A stretch of 64,000 bases of DNA from positions 8,826,501-8,890,500 of the forward strand of contig CP126191.1 of assembly GCA_030272155.1 (NCBI GenBank), given 5' to 3'. Numbering within the stretch: position 1 is the stretch's first letter; each line of letters begins with the position of its first letter. The position numbers and the translations under genes were made by a program. Of this stretch, positions 1 through 11,112 are shown in pieces. The DNA is from Tetradesmus obliquus. Lineage: Eukaryota; Chlorophyta; Chlorophyceae; Sphaeropleales; Scenedesmaceae. The notes beneath the pieces are model-generated. The model ran no database searches. It was not told the DNA's origin and saw only the letters and a program-made list of their open reading frames with translations.

Positions 1-207
1 GCCAGCACCCAGTCTGACCTGCTGCCTTGATCTGCTGTGCTGCTGCTGCTGCCCGCCTTCTGTCTTGAACTACTTTGCTGCTGTCTCCTGCTGCTCAGCC
101 GCACTGTCCACCAGGATCTGCTTTGCTGCTGCTGCTGCTGCTGCTGCCCGCCTCCTGTCGTTGATGTTCCTTTGCTGCTGCTGCTGCCCGCCTCCTTTTT
201 GTTACTT
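1..207. other. CTG-rich flank, 3' UTR of the dynamin gene
   Basis: CTG runs alternate with short blocks shared with the end of the neighbouring gene. No separate gene is visible; reading frames here are triplet-repeat artefacts. Confidence 0.6.
71..113 (-). repeat. Downstream copy of the dynamin gene's final codons and stop
   Basis: On the minus strand, 113-71 reads LVDSAAEQQETAAK then TAG. It closely matches the real C-terminus at 250-208 (MVDSAAEQEEAAK then TGA). The offset is 135 bp. CTG-rich spacer separates the copies, so this looks like a tandem duplication of the gene's end lying in the 3' UTR. Confidence 0.7.
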
Positions 208-1906
208 TCACTTTGCTGCCTCTTCCTGCTCAGCCGCACTGTCCACCATGCACCACTCCTCGCTGCCACTCTCAAGGGAGCCAGATGCAGCAGGCCCCCC
301 AGATGCAGCCAGGCCATCCAGCCCTGCTGCTGACAGCGCAGCAGCAAAGCTCTGCTGGAAGTCAAAGGGGCTGTCACCGCTCGGCGAGCCGTCAGCATGC
401 AGCGCGTCATCGCTGTGTGCGATTATGCTCGCATACAGCGAGGTTTCCAGCTGCTGCTGCTGCTGCTCGGGCTCAGCAGCAGCAGCAGCAGCAAAGGCGG
501 ACGCCGACAGGGACGCGACACTCCCTGCAATGTCACTGCAGCTGCCGCCTGCTGCTGCTGCTGCCGCTGCTGCAGCAGCAGCCGCCGGAGCAGCGCCGCT
601 CTCTGCTGCTGCTGCTGCTGCTCCCTCCACATCCGCTGCTGCCACCTGCGCTGCTGCTGGGCCACCAGCCGCCAGCAGCGCAGAGCCGCCCAGCACACTA
701 TCTGCCAGCTGCTCCTGTGCCCTGCTGTACCCTGAACCCTGCGTGGTGCTAGACCCCAGGGTAAACCCTGTGCCAGCTGTCATGCCACTGAACCCTGTGC
801 TGTCAGTGCCGGCTGCGCTCACTGCGCTGAAGGTGTCACTTTCTGCGGTTGCTGCATTGCTCACGGTGCTACCTGCAGGGCTGCTGGCACTAGCAGGCGA
901 GGCAGCAGCAGCTTCAGGCGCTGCTGCTGCGGGTGATGCAGCGTCCTCTCCTGCTGCTGCTGCTGCCACAGCGACAGCTGGCAGCAGTGGGGCTGGGGCA
1001 GCAGGTGCCACTGCAGCCACAGGTGCCTCCTGCAGCACCCTGGCTCCCTCAATTGCATTAACATCCAGCAGGAAGCCATCTGCTGCGCTGCTGCTGCTGC
1101 CGGCTGCATCTGCTGCTGCTGGCTCCTGATCGTCCTCGTCATCGTCAGTTGTCAGGTCAATCACATCAGCGTGTGCAGCGGGCAGCCCACCACAGATGTC
1201 ATCTGCTGTCAGCGCTGCTGCTGCTGCTGCTGCATGCTCAGCACACGCCCCATCCGCCTCTTCTGCAGCCGCCTGGCTGTCAACTGCCTCACCACCAGCA
1301 TCTGCATCATGCTCTGCTGCTGTCTCTGCAACAGCATCACCCACTGCTGCCACTGCACTCTGCTGGTGCTGCTGCTGCTGCTGTTGTTGGTCGGCCTCCT
1401 CCACATCCTGCTGCTGCTGCTGCTGCTCCTGGGGCAGGCTACGCATGAGCAGCACCCCTGCAGCGGCTGCCTCAGCCTGCTGTGCCTCACGCACCTCCTC
1501 TGCCGTCAACAGCTGGCCCAGGCTGCTGCTGCTGCTGCTGCTGCCGATGCTGCTGCTGCTGCCCACACGGCTCACGGGCTTCCCAGCTGCATCCTCCTCA
1601 GCAGCTTCCTCCTCCTGCTGCTGCTGCTGCTGCTCAGATGGCTGCCCTGCTGTCTCATCTTCATTGTCGACAGCTGCCGACAGCTCCTGTGCTGATGTGT
1701 CTGCCGGCTCACACTCCTCCTCTGTAGCAGCAGCAGCAGCAGCAGCGGCAGCAGCAGCGGCTGCTGGCGCATCTGCTGCAACCTCTGCCTGCTGGCTGTC
1801 TGCCGCACCACAAGCATGCAGCATCTGCGCAAACACCTGGTCCTCGTCATCATCATGGCCAGCCTCCTGCAGCCCTGCTTCAATGCCAACAGCATCAACA
1901 GCGCCA

Positions 1907-1942
<36 letters not shown>

Positions 1943-4900
1943 AACTCCTGCATTTCAAGCTGCTCAGGAACTGGCACATCTGCCTCCTCTGCTGCTGCTG
2001 CTGCAGTATCAGCACTTGCTGCCTCATCTGCCTCATCCTCTGAGCTGAGCCCAGCCGCCTGCAAGGCTGCCGCCCCAGCCGCCAGCGCGGCAGCACCAGC
2101 CGCTGCAACTCCCACTGCTGCTGCTGCCGCATCCTCTTCTTGTTCATCCTCCTCCTCTGTCTCTCCTCCCTCCTGCTGCTGCTGCTGCTGCTGCCGCTGC
2201 GCCTCGGCTGCTGCTGCATCCTCCTCGTCCTCCTCCTCGCTCAGTGGCTCATACTCCACCTGCTCAAAAACGCCACACCCGCTGCCACTGTTGTGCGGCA
2301 CAAGCCGCTCCGCACGGGCCTGCAGCCCCACCAAGCGGCCCCGCAGGCCTTCTAATGCACAGCAGTAGGCCTCAGCCTGCGCCAGCGCTGCTGCACGCGC
2401 ATCTGCGCCGCGGCTGGCAGCCTCTAGCGCCGCCCCCATGGTGTCAAGGTACCTGTGTGTGTGCAGGCAGGGTGGGTGAGGGTTGGTGAGGTGGCAGGTG
2501 AAGAATACAATGAGTCATGAGCGTGCTTCGCTATGTGTCAGCAATGGATGCTGCGGTCGGTCAGCGCTGATGCATGTCTGTCACAACAAGCGATTACTGC
2601 AAATTTCTTGGATGCTTCATTTTGACCTTGCATGCAACTGATGCAATATCTATGTCAACAATGACACCACCAGCACGCCACAAGACTCCCCTCCCCACCC
2701 TCAACCCTAGCAGATCTATTCCTAAATCATCATCACTCATGCGCGCACCTGTCGCCGTACTCCTGCACCATGTCTCGCGCCGCCTCCACCTGGCGCCGCA
2801 CATACTCCCGCACATACTCCAGCCAGGCTGCGCTCCGTCAACAACAGTTTCCTTGCCCTCCTAAACATCCCCACGAGGCTCACTGAAACAGACACAGCTC
2901 AGACAACGCAACCACCAGCACACCGCCTCCCAAACCCCCAACCCTAACAGATACACAACCCAATCCATGATCACGCACGCACGCACCTGTCACCGTACTC
3001 CTGCACCATGTCACGTGCAGCTTCCACCTGGCGCCGCACGTACTCCCGCACATAGCCAGCCAGGCTGCGCTCCGTCTCACTTATGGCAGCATCCACCACA
3101 CCCATGAAGTGCTCCGCAACAGCAGACGGCACCAGGCTGTAGGTGGTGGCGGTGTACGTCTCCACGATGCGGCGCCGGCGCGGCACCTGCAGCAGAAGCA
3201 GCAGTAGCGGTGAGTGGCTGATGGCGCGCAAGGTTGTAAAACTTCTGCTGGGTAGCAATGCGTCCTGCCGGTTGTCGCATAATGTTGGTCACCTCATCTG
3301 CATGTTCTTGGGCACCCTGCATGCCATACACAACAGGCACACTATTAAAATGGTGGTTACATGCGAACCTGGCACGATAACAGACGATACGAGCCACAAA
3401 ATGACAGCGCATGGTCTGAGACCAACACAGTACAAGAGTGAACAGCATACAAGAGGAAAGATGATGCACAATCTCAAACACCGCAGCCACGTCTGCACAC
3501 ACCACTGACCCACTCCATGCAACACCCAATGCATCACCTCCTGATCCAGCGTGAATGCCGGTGCATAGCCATGTGATCAGAAGCATTTGTCCTTCTCACA
3601 AGAAAAGCGTACAAGCACTCCACAAACCATCATGCAGTCATGCACGCCTACACACCGGCTTTCCCTGCGTTGCCGCACCTGCACGTAGTACTGCGTCAGC
3701 CTGCACACGCCGCGCCGCGCCTCCCACACCATCTCCGTGCGCTCGCTGCCACCCGCTGTCTTGTGCTGTCTGTATGCACCTGCGCTCGCCACGCATGCCT
3801 CGCGCCGCCATAGTGCCAAGTCATTGGCACGCGCACAAATCAACCGCACACACACCACACAAATCACTGACAACACACACCTGCCCCAGTGCTGTTACAC
3901 CCAAAACCGCAACCCAGTCAGCACACCTGCACGTAGTACTGCGTCAGCCGGCACACGCCGCGCCGCGCCTCCCACACCATCTCAGTGCGCTCGCTGCCAC
4001 CCGCTGTCTTGTGCTGTCTGTATGCACCTGCGCTCGCCACGCATGCCTCGCGCCGCCATAGTGCCAAGTCATTGGCACGCGCACAAATCAACCGCACACA
4101 CACCACACAAATCACTGACAACACACACCTGCCCCAGTGCTGTTACACCCAAAACCGCAACCCAGTCAGCACACCTGCACGTAGTACTGCGTCAGCCGGC
4201 ACACGCCGCGCCGCGCCTCCCACACCATCTCAGTGCGCTCGCTGGCCCGCACGTGGCGCGCCTGCTGCTCCGCAATGCCTGCCGTGATGAGCGCGCTCAG
4301 GTCGGCGTGGAATGACAGCGCATCGGGCGGCGCCAGCGCCAGCGCAACGGGCTCCAGGCGCACCTGCAAGAGCAGCATGTACAGTAAGTTGCAGCTTCAG
4401 TTGTGAAGGGTTTCCAAATGTCAAAGGGCAGCGCAACAGGCGGCGCCAGCGCCAGCGCGACAAACTCCAGGCGAACCTGGATGGACACAACACAGATGGC
4501 AGCACATAGGGTGTGTGAGGTGCTAGTAGCAGGTCATGATGTGTGCTGTAGGCGTGGAAGGAGAGCGCATCAAGCGAAGCCAGCGCCAACGCCACAAGCT
4601 CCAGCCGCACCTGTGATGAGCAGCACGCAGCGCATTGTGTTGGTTGGTGGTTTGTAGTTTGTGGTTGCTGAAAATTACAGTGTGCACGGCAAGCGTGCCA
4701 GGGGCGCAGAAAAGGGCGCCAAGCCAATACATTTACACAGGCACCAAGACATGCACCCAGCACAGCAGTCTGATGCATGCCTAATACAACCCAAGAATAT
4801 CGCTGTCAACAACAAGACTGACATGATGCATATAGCAATACAGCCAATTCACCTGCCTCACCTGCAGGCTCTCATTGACCACGCCCTCCAGCCTGCCCCT

Positions 4901-6162
4901 CTAGCGCGCCAACGAGGATTAACCGAGGCAACATCTACTTGACAAGCAACATGCTTGCAGCACAGCGACCCTGTTCACCAGCCTCACCTGCAGGCCCTGA
5001 CTGACCACGCCCTCCAGCCCCCCACCCCCCAGGCCCTCCAGCGCACACTTCACACATGGAAGCCGCACATGTATGTTACTGACATGTCATGTAACCGAAA
5101 AGTAACAGCCCGTTCACCTGCCTCACCTGCAGGCCCTCATTAACCACGCCCTCCAGGCCCCCACCCCCCAGGCCCTCCAGCGCACACTTCAAACATAGAA
5201 GCCGCACATGTATGTTACTAACATGTCATATAAACAAAAAGTAAGAGCCCGTTCACCTGCCTCACCTGCAGGCCCTCATTGACCACGCCCTCCAGCCGTC
5301 CCCCCAGGCCCTCCAGCGCCCCGTTGAGGCTGTCCACCAGGCGGCACGCGCGCGCATTGGTGGCGCGCTCCATCACGGCCCAGGTGTCGCTCACCTCAGA
5401 CTGGACCTGCGGCGGCAGCAGCAGCAGCAGCAGCAAGGACATCAAAGTGAGCACGGACAGAATGATCAGCGGCACTTGGCCGAGGGTAAGGCAGCGGCAG
5501 CAGACCAACAGCTGCGCTTGACAGACGTGACGTCACATATAACCACCCCGTTCAAACAGCAGCAATCAAAGCAGCGGCATTTGCAGCAGCAGCAGCAGCA
5601 GCAGCAGCAGCGCCCACCTGCGCCATGATGTCCTCGCTCAGGTCCATCAGCGCGCTGCTCAGCTCGTCCTTGCTGCTGCAGCCGCCGCTGCCGCCCAGCC
5701 AGCTGCCAAACATGCGCAGGAAGCGCTGCCGCAGCCGCCACCAGCCGCGGCCAGAGCCTGCAGCAGTGGCCGCTGCCGCTGCGGCGATAGCCGCCGCCGG
5801 GCCATCGCCCGCAGCAGCTGCGGCGGCGCAGTCGGTATCGGATACGTCCTCATCCGCTGATGCTGATGCTGCGGTGCTGCAGCTGCCAGCGGTACAGGAC
5901 GCGTCAGCAGCAGCAGCAGCAGCAGCAGCCTCATCGTGCTGGCTGCGGTGGCGGTGATGGCGGTGGCGGTGGTGGCAGCAGCCGCCCCTGTGGTGGCGCC
6001 TGTGGTGGTGGCTGCTGCTGCTGCCGCCAGCCTCAGCCGCATCTGCTGCTGCTGCGGCGGCCGCCTCCCTGCCGGCCAGGGCGTCTGTGTCCAGGGAGCT
6101 GCAGATGAACTGGAAGAGGCGCGTGCGCAGGTTGCCCAGGTGCGCGCGCAGCTGCAGCAGCA

Positions 6163-6197
<35 letters not shown>

Positions 6198-8079
6198 GTG
6201 ACCAACCCAATGCAGATGCATAAGAATCACTCGGGGGTGTTGCAAATGCAGCACAAGCGCAGGACACTGCAGGTGTCGCTGCATTGCATGTGTGTGTTGG
6301 CCCACATGGCTTGCAGGAAAGCAACGCGCCAGCCCACCAGCCCACCGCCAGCCCACCGCACCTCGTCCACCACCTCCACCTGCAGCTCCCCCGTGCCCTC
6401 CATGACCTCATCGAACTGCGCCAGGCTGGCACCCAGCTCGCCCTGCAGCGCGCGGCGGCTGGCATCAAGCACCGCAGACGAGGCAGCCAGCGCGCCGCGG
6501 CAGCTGGCAGCGACGTTGGAGACCTGCGGCATGCAGACAGGGGAAGGGTGTGTGACGTGCGCATTCGGGTTAGCAGGTGGGCACTCACGGCTGCGGCAGT
6601 GCTTGATGTGAGGTGGCAGCATCAGTGCGGCGCAGCTGGCAGCGATGCAGGCCGTGCAAGCTGCCGAGCGTCAGCGCGGCCATGACAACCCACAGACAGT
6701 TCAGCTTGCGCTGAGCCAAAGCAACCACCAAGACGGACAACAAGCCTTCAGCCCTTTTCAGCCTGTAAGTAGTTTCAGCCTGTAAGACAAGAAGACAGCA
6801 GGCCCACCATATGCAGTTCTCCCAACTGGCCGCCCACCTCATTCATCAGGCGGCCCATGTCATCCAGGATCGCCATCAGCTTCAGCCCAGCCGCCGACTC
6901 AAACAGAAACCCTAACACCCGCTCCTCCAGCTCAGGCACCCCCGAGCCCTGCAGCATGTCAGCAGCAGCCGACTTGACGAGCTCGGCGCTGCGGCTGCCG
7001 GTGGTGCGCGGGTTGAAGGAGCCAAACGCCACGCGCGCAAAGCGCTGGGAGTTGGCGGGGTCGGCGCGGCCCGCCAGCACCAGGCGGGACAGCAGCGCGT
7101 TGCGCGCAGACAGCAGCAGCACCTGCAGCCAGCACAGCGACAGGGGAGGGGCGCCAGTTTGAGGTGTGGGAGGCACAGCGCATCGGCGTCTGGCAGCGTC
7201 GCCATCTGCAGTACAAGCGTGGCGCTGCTGAAATGCACTGCACTGCACAACATGAAACTGGTGTGACGACAATGTAACTTCCAAGTAACTCAACAGCTTG
7301 CCATGTTTCGGGTGCCCCAGCCCTCACCTGGTCTGGGTGCAGCCTGAAGTCTGGGCAGTTGAGCTGCCTCGTCACCAGCTCCGCAACATACTCGCGCGTC
7401 TCATCCTCCCCTAAGCCGCTGCACTGGTCGGCCTGGTCCATCTTGTTCACTGCAAAGAACAGCCGGCTGCTGAGGCGGCCCACCAGGCCAGGGTTTATGG
7501 CCTTCAGGCGCTCCAAAACCGCGGCCTCCTCGGCGGTCTTGAGCTTGGTGTAGTCCAGCAGGTAGATGGCGGCGTCCACGCGGTCCAGCAGCCGCTCCAC
7601 CTGCGGGAGAAGTTTGCAGAAAACGTTTGCAGGAAGCATTGCAGGAAGCATCACAAGACACTTGCAAAGCAGTGCACAAGTGTGGTACGCAGCTAGCACC
7701 GACATCAAGGACACATTTCATAACACATGACGCGCCGCCGCACGCACGACATTCGCAACTCACTGCAAACAGTAAATGCAGGTGAAGCAGCGCCCCTGCG
7801 GCCATATAACTTGAATTTATGATTACATTACTGACCACCCACCTGGTACTTGAGCCCCTCCTCCCCTGCCTCGTTGGGCCCCGGCGTGTCCAGCAGGCAC
7901 AGCTTCAGCCCGCCGTGGGCCTGGCGGGAGGGCTGGTCCAGCACCACCAGCGGCGCATTGATGTTCAGCACCTGCAGCAGTAGCAGCAGCAGCAGCCGCA
8001 TGTACCAGCCCTCTCACCATGTTGACCAGCTGCTGAGTGTATGAGCGCCAAGGCAGCAGTGCGCACTACACCAACAGTC

Positions 8080-8112
<33 letters not shown>

Positions 8113-9395
8113 GCACATGATCGCCTGGCTGACCTGGCACTCCAACAATACGCACCAGGCTACAGTCATGCGCAGTTGGTGCTGCTGGCATGTCCTGGGA
8201 TTGCTTGTCATAGTCCAGCACACAAATCCAACCTGGCGCTGCCTCTTACCTGGTCGTCGCTGCGCATGTGCTCCCTGCCCCTGGCATCCCTGTTGAGCTG
8301 CTGCAGGTGCTCCCGGATCTGCTCTGCGCCGCGCAGCTTGTTGTCCCCTGCACCGTCTGCCGTGCTGCTGCTGCTGCTGCCGCTGCTGAGCATGCGCGCC
8401 AGGTCACAGTCCTGGGCAGCTGCTGCTGCTCCTGCAAGCGCTGATGCCCCTGGGTGTGGGCTGAGTCCCAGCGCCCTGGGGCTGTTGCCGCTGCTGAAGG
8501 TATCTGCCGCTGACTTGAACTCGAGTGTGGGCTCTGCACAGTCTGAGGACGGCACATGCGTGATGCGGCTGATGCGTGCTGTCTCTGGGACGTTGTTCAC
8601 AGGCAGGATCTCATTGCCTAAGAAGGCGTTGATCAGCGTGGACTTGCCTGCGTGGGTAGAGGGCATGGGTGGGGTGAGGGTGGTTCGAAAGCGGAGTGCC
8701 AGGCAAGGATATACAGCAGCAGCAGCAGCAGACGCCAGCAGCAGCTGCTGTGCCATGTCGATCGCTAAGGGCAGGCAGCATATAACTCATTTGAAAATTT
8801 AAGCATGCGTTGACAACACGACGAGAGCTTCGTCCTGCTGAATGCGCGTGCATGCAGGGATATCGTTCGTATCCATGCGAGAGCCTTGGAAAGACAACGT
8901 AAAACACCACAGCATTCGAAGCAGCCTTGGATGCATACTTTCAATCCATTTGCCCACAAATGACCCGTTCTGGCCACAAACGCAGGAACAGACGAGCACC
9001 AACAGCCCCTACAACAATACAGTCAGTGAGTGTAGACTTCTCCACCCACCCACCCTGACCCCCATCACGGGCTAGCAGACACCCTGGCGCACGTCAGGTC
9101 AAACAGTGTGCTGTAAGTGACCATGTGCATGCCTCAGAACATCCAACGATGCTGCATGCTTACCAGATTTTGTAAGAGCAAGCACAGCAACAGACAGCTG
9201 CTCATTGTTCCAACGCTTCTTCAGAGAGTAAAACCGTCCCCAGAAGCTTTGCAGCTGTTCATCGATCGCCCTGTGCGCCTCTCCATCGTCCGGGGCACCT
9301 TCAACCAGAGTAATGAGGCTGGAGCCCAGGTCAGCCAGCAGCCCGCCTGCTTCGCTCTTCAGCTGTAGGTACTCAACAACTTGGCTTTCCGACAT
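208..9395 (-). CDS. Dynamin-superfamily GTPase with long low-complexity tail (11 exons, about 1605 aa)
   Basis: Exons on the minus strand: 9395-9164, 8647-8250, 7971-7843, 7600-7328, 7122-6808, 6523-6362, 6151-5618, 5406-5266, 4363-4175, 3186-2987, 2452-208. All have GT-AG borders, phases agree and the sum is 4818 nt. The G domain is complete: P-loop ALTKSGKST at residues 73-81, split by intron 1; DTPG at 238-241; NKMD at 305-308; a SARN-like G5 at about 349. Families with this layout bind and hydrolyse GTP to remodel membranes, and a helical stalk follows here. Exon 7 adds a His/Arg-rich stretch. The last exon encodes over 700 residues rich in Gln, Ala, Ser and acidic residues, with no recognised domain. 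Bacterial-type dynamin-like proteins look closer than classical dynamin, since no PH or GED domain is visible (inference). Odd: the first P-loop Gly is Ala, and introns 8-10 hold copied exon edges. The ATG at 9393-9395 is the first in frame before the G domain. Confidence 0.85.
2604..2665. repeat. Short dispersed element copy, dynamin intron 10
   Basis: This stretch has TTCTTGGATGCTT, then CTTGCATGCAACTGATGCAA, then ATGTCAACAA, in the same order as the copy near 44789-44880 in an unrelated gene. Confidence 0.55.
2749..2832 (-). repeat. Intron 10 copy of exon 10 end (238-bp tandem duplication)
   Basis: The minus strand 2832-2749 repeats the 3' part of exon 10 (matching region up to the real donor at 2987), including YVREYVRRQVEAARDMVQEY and the GTGCGC donor. 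The match extends about 100 bp into intron. An AG precedes it, and entry and exit are both phase 2, so the 84-nt copy could be spliced in without a frameshift. Confidence 0.75.
3679..4175 (-). repeat. 248-bp tandem repeat copying the end of exon 9 into intron 9
   Basis: Three matches to the exon 9 end, with donors at 4175 (real), 3927 and 3679, lie exactly 248 bp apart. The two intronic copies are near-identical over the full period. Each offers an 87-nt in-frame exon (4013-3927 and 3765-3679), phase 0 to 0, starting after a CAG and coding HKTAGGSERTEMVWEARRGV and nine more residues. The high identity suggests recent duplication. Confidence 0.8.
4352..4615 (-). repeat. Copies of exon 9's 5' edge upstream in intron 8
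   Basis: The start of exon 9 (acceptor at 4364-4366, then VRLEPVALALAPPDALSF) recurs twice upstream, near 4435-4476 and 4565-4610, offset 113 and then 134 bp. Both copies keep the CAG acceptor and the first 15 or more codons. Neither has an obvious in-phase donor, so they look like decoy acceptors more than exons. Confidence 0.65.
4856..5266 (-). repeat. 139-bp tandem repeat copying the end of exon 8 into intron 8
   Basis: The exon 8 end (LEGVVNEGLQ then GTGAGG, real donor at 5266) recurs with donors at 5127 and 4988, each 139 bp apart, and a diverged copy has its donor at 4862. The first two copies form 60-nt phase 0 to 0 candidate exons (5186-5127 and 5047-4988) coding CALEGLGGGG followed by the same ending. 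The third could be 39 nt (4900-4862). Confidence 0.8.
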
Positions 9396-10545
9396 GATTC
9401 AGCATGCATGCACGCCAAAAGGAGCCAGCAGGCGAGCTACCCGTGCTCAATTGTTGGGCTCCGTCAGAGGAGCGGAGGGCAGCCAGCAAGCAGAGTTAAC
9501 CGCAACGATGCTTGTGATCAGATGATGCTTCACACACATGGACCTACAGCAGAAAGATCGAACTATCAGTGGAAAACCCTGCCACATCGGAAGCGTGGTT
9601 TGGTCCTCATGCGTGCCTTGAGGCGCTGCAACTATGCTTCTTGAACGTTATGCTCGCAGTTGTTGCACAGGTTGTGCACCAAAACGACCACCCGGCCAAA
9701 CCCCGGACAGCACCAACAAAGGTCTGAGTTCACAGTTGGATGTTGGCCAGTCGCACTGCATGCGTCAAATAGTCGTCGGCTGCAATGTTACTGGCTCGCC
9801 TAAATCTGGTCTGGAACCGCAGCTCGCGAATTGCTGTGCATGCATCAGGACTGCCTCAGCCTGAGGCTTGGGTTGCAACCCAATTGGCAGCTATGGCTGG
9901 CGAAGTGTGGCGGCCACTAGCTAGCCTACAGGTGGCTTACTTACCTGCTGTACCACTTGCGGGATAGTGCATAGGGAGGGTGCTGCTTGTCTCTCAGGGC
10001 CGGTGTCAAGCGCTTTGCTTGACGTTTGCATGGGGAGCCGTGCAGGCAGCTCCAAGCTGATGAACGCAGCGGAACCACTCCTTGCAAATACACGAATTAA
10101 GTAGTAGTACGCTGCTACACGAGGCTTGTGCACAGCACCACAGCACGGCGTGCACAGACATCATACCCTTCAACGCAACCTAGATCAACAATGCTGTCAG
10201 TTGTTGAGCCATGCGGTGTCTTGTCACATCAGCAGAACGCTGCTGAGGAGCTGTGGCAACCCAGCCACTGCCACTCAGCAGCAGGCTGCCACCCCTGGGA
10301 TCTCACCCTTGGATACTTCATTCCTGAATAGACCATTGCACCACATGTACTTAAAAATGACATGTCTGAGCACTGCGACTACATTCACAACTGCAAAACG
10401 CCCTGTGTGGCCCTGCCACCTAGCCCTTCGCACAGCATCTTGTTGCAGTTGATGACAGCCACCATCGCTGCCCTTATCATGTACAGCCGTATGCCTTGGG
10501 AGCGCTGCACTTGCAAGCCGTTGCTGTTGCCTCAGGCTGCTGCTG
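9396..10545. other. Intergenic: dynamin 5' flank and 3' flank of the next minus-strand gene
   Basis: No frame here joins to a neighbouring exon with consistent splice phase, and triplet repeats are scarce. The proximal part should hold the dynamin promoter and 5' UTR. The part near 10545 should be 3' UTR of the following minus-strand gene. Confidence 0.4.
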
Positions 10546-11112
10546 CTACTGCCGCACGTCCAGCTCCCGCAGCACCTCTGCAGCCACACCCCGCAGCAGC
10601 TCCCGATGCTCCAGCGGGCTGGCGGCCACGTACTGCTGGCACAGCGCGCGGATGTCGGCCGCCCTGTACACGGCGCGCTGCAGGATGTCCTGCATGATGG
10701 CTGCCTTGTACAGCCGCGCCTGCACGCTGGGCAGCAGGCTGGGCCCGGGCGCGTAGAACCTGCAGGAGCCACGACGAGACATATATTGCATCGCTTGAAA
10801 GCAGAGAGATTACTATTCTCACAGTATGAGGCCACATGCACTCGAGGAAATTGAAAGGCAAACCAGCCAGGCTGAACGAAGCTCTACGCAGTGATAGAGG
10901 CAGGCAGCAAGCTACATGCATAGATGATTGATGCATCTGCTGCTCACCTGCTTTGCGGCAGCTGCACTGGCTGCACAGCTGGCTGCGGTACAGGCGCTGC
11001 ACGCTGCTTGAACAGCTGCCAGTCAGTCTGGGGCTGCCTGCTGCTACCGCTGCTGCTGCCGCTGTTGCTCCTGTACCTGCCACTGGTGCCAGCTGGAGCT
11101 GAAGACGGACGC
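10546..11112 (-). CDS. Unrecognised protein, last two exons (5' end unresolved)
   Basis: Exons 11112-10948 and 10759-10546 join in phase 2 across a GTGAGC...CAG intron. They read a Ser/Gly-rich stretch, then TDWQLFKQRAAPVPQPAVQP, then a helical C-terminus (FYAPGPSLLPSVQARLYKAA onward) ending at TAG. The amphipathic C-terminus is convincing coding sequence. I do not recognise the family. The first exon enters in phase 2 after a clear CTTGCAG acceptor, so upstream exons exist. A Gln-rich open stretch near 11545-11430 is a candidate, but its best donor is phase 1. The gene probably starts below 12600 and would then be head to head with DCP1. Confidence 0.5.

Noticed and set aside
37-2439. Long plus-strand frames (Cys/Leu/Ala-rich) opposite the dynamin tail exon
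   Set aside because: They are antisense readings of CAG/CTG repeats. The minus frame joins upstream exons in phase and the plus frames do not.
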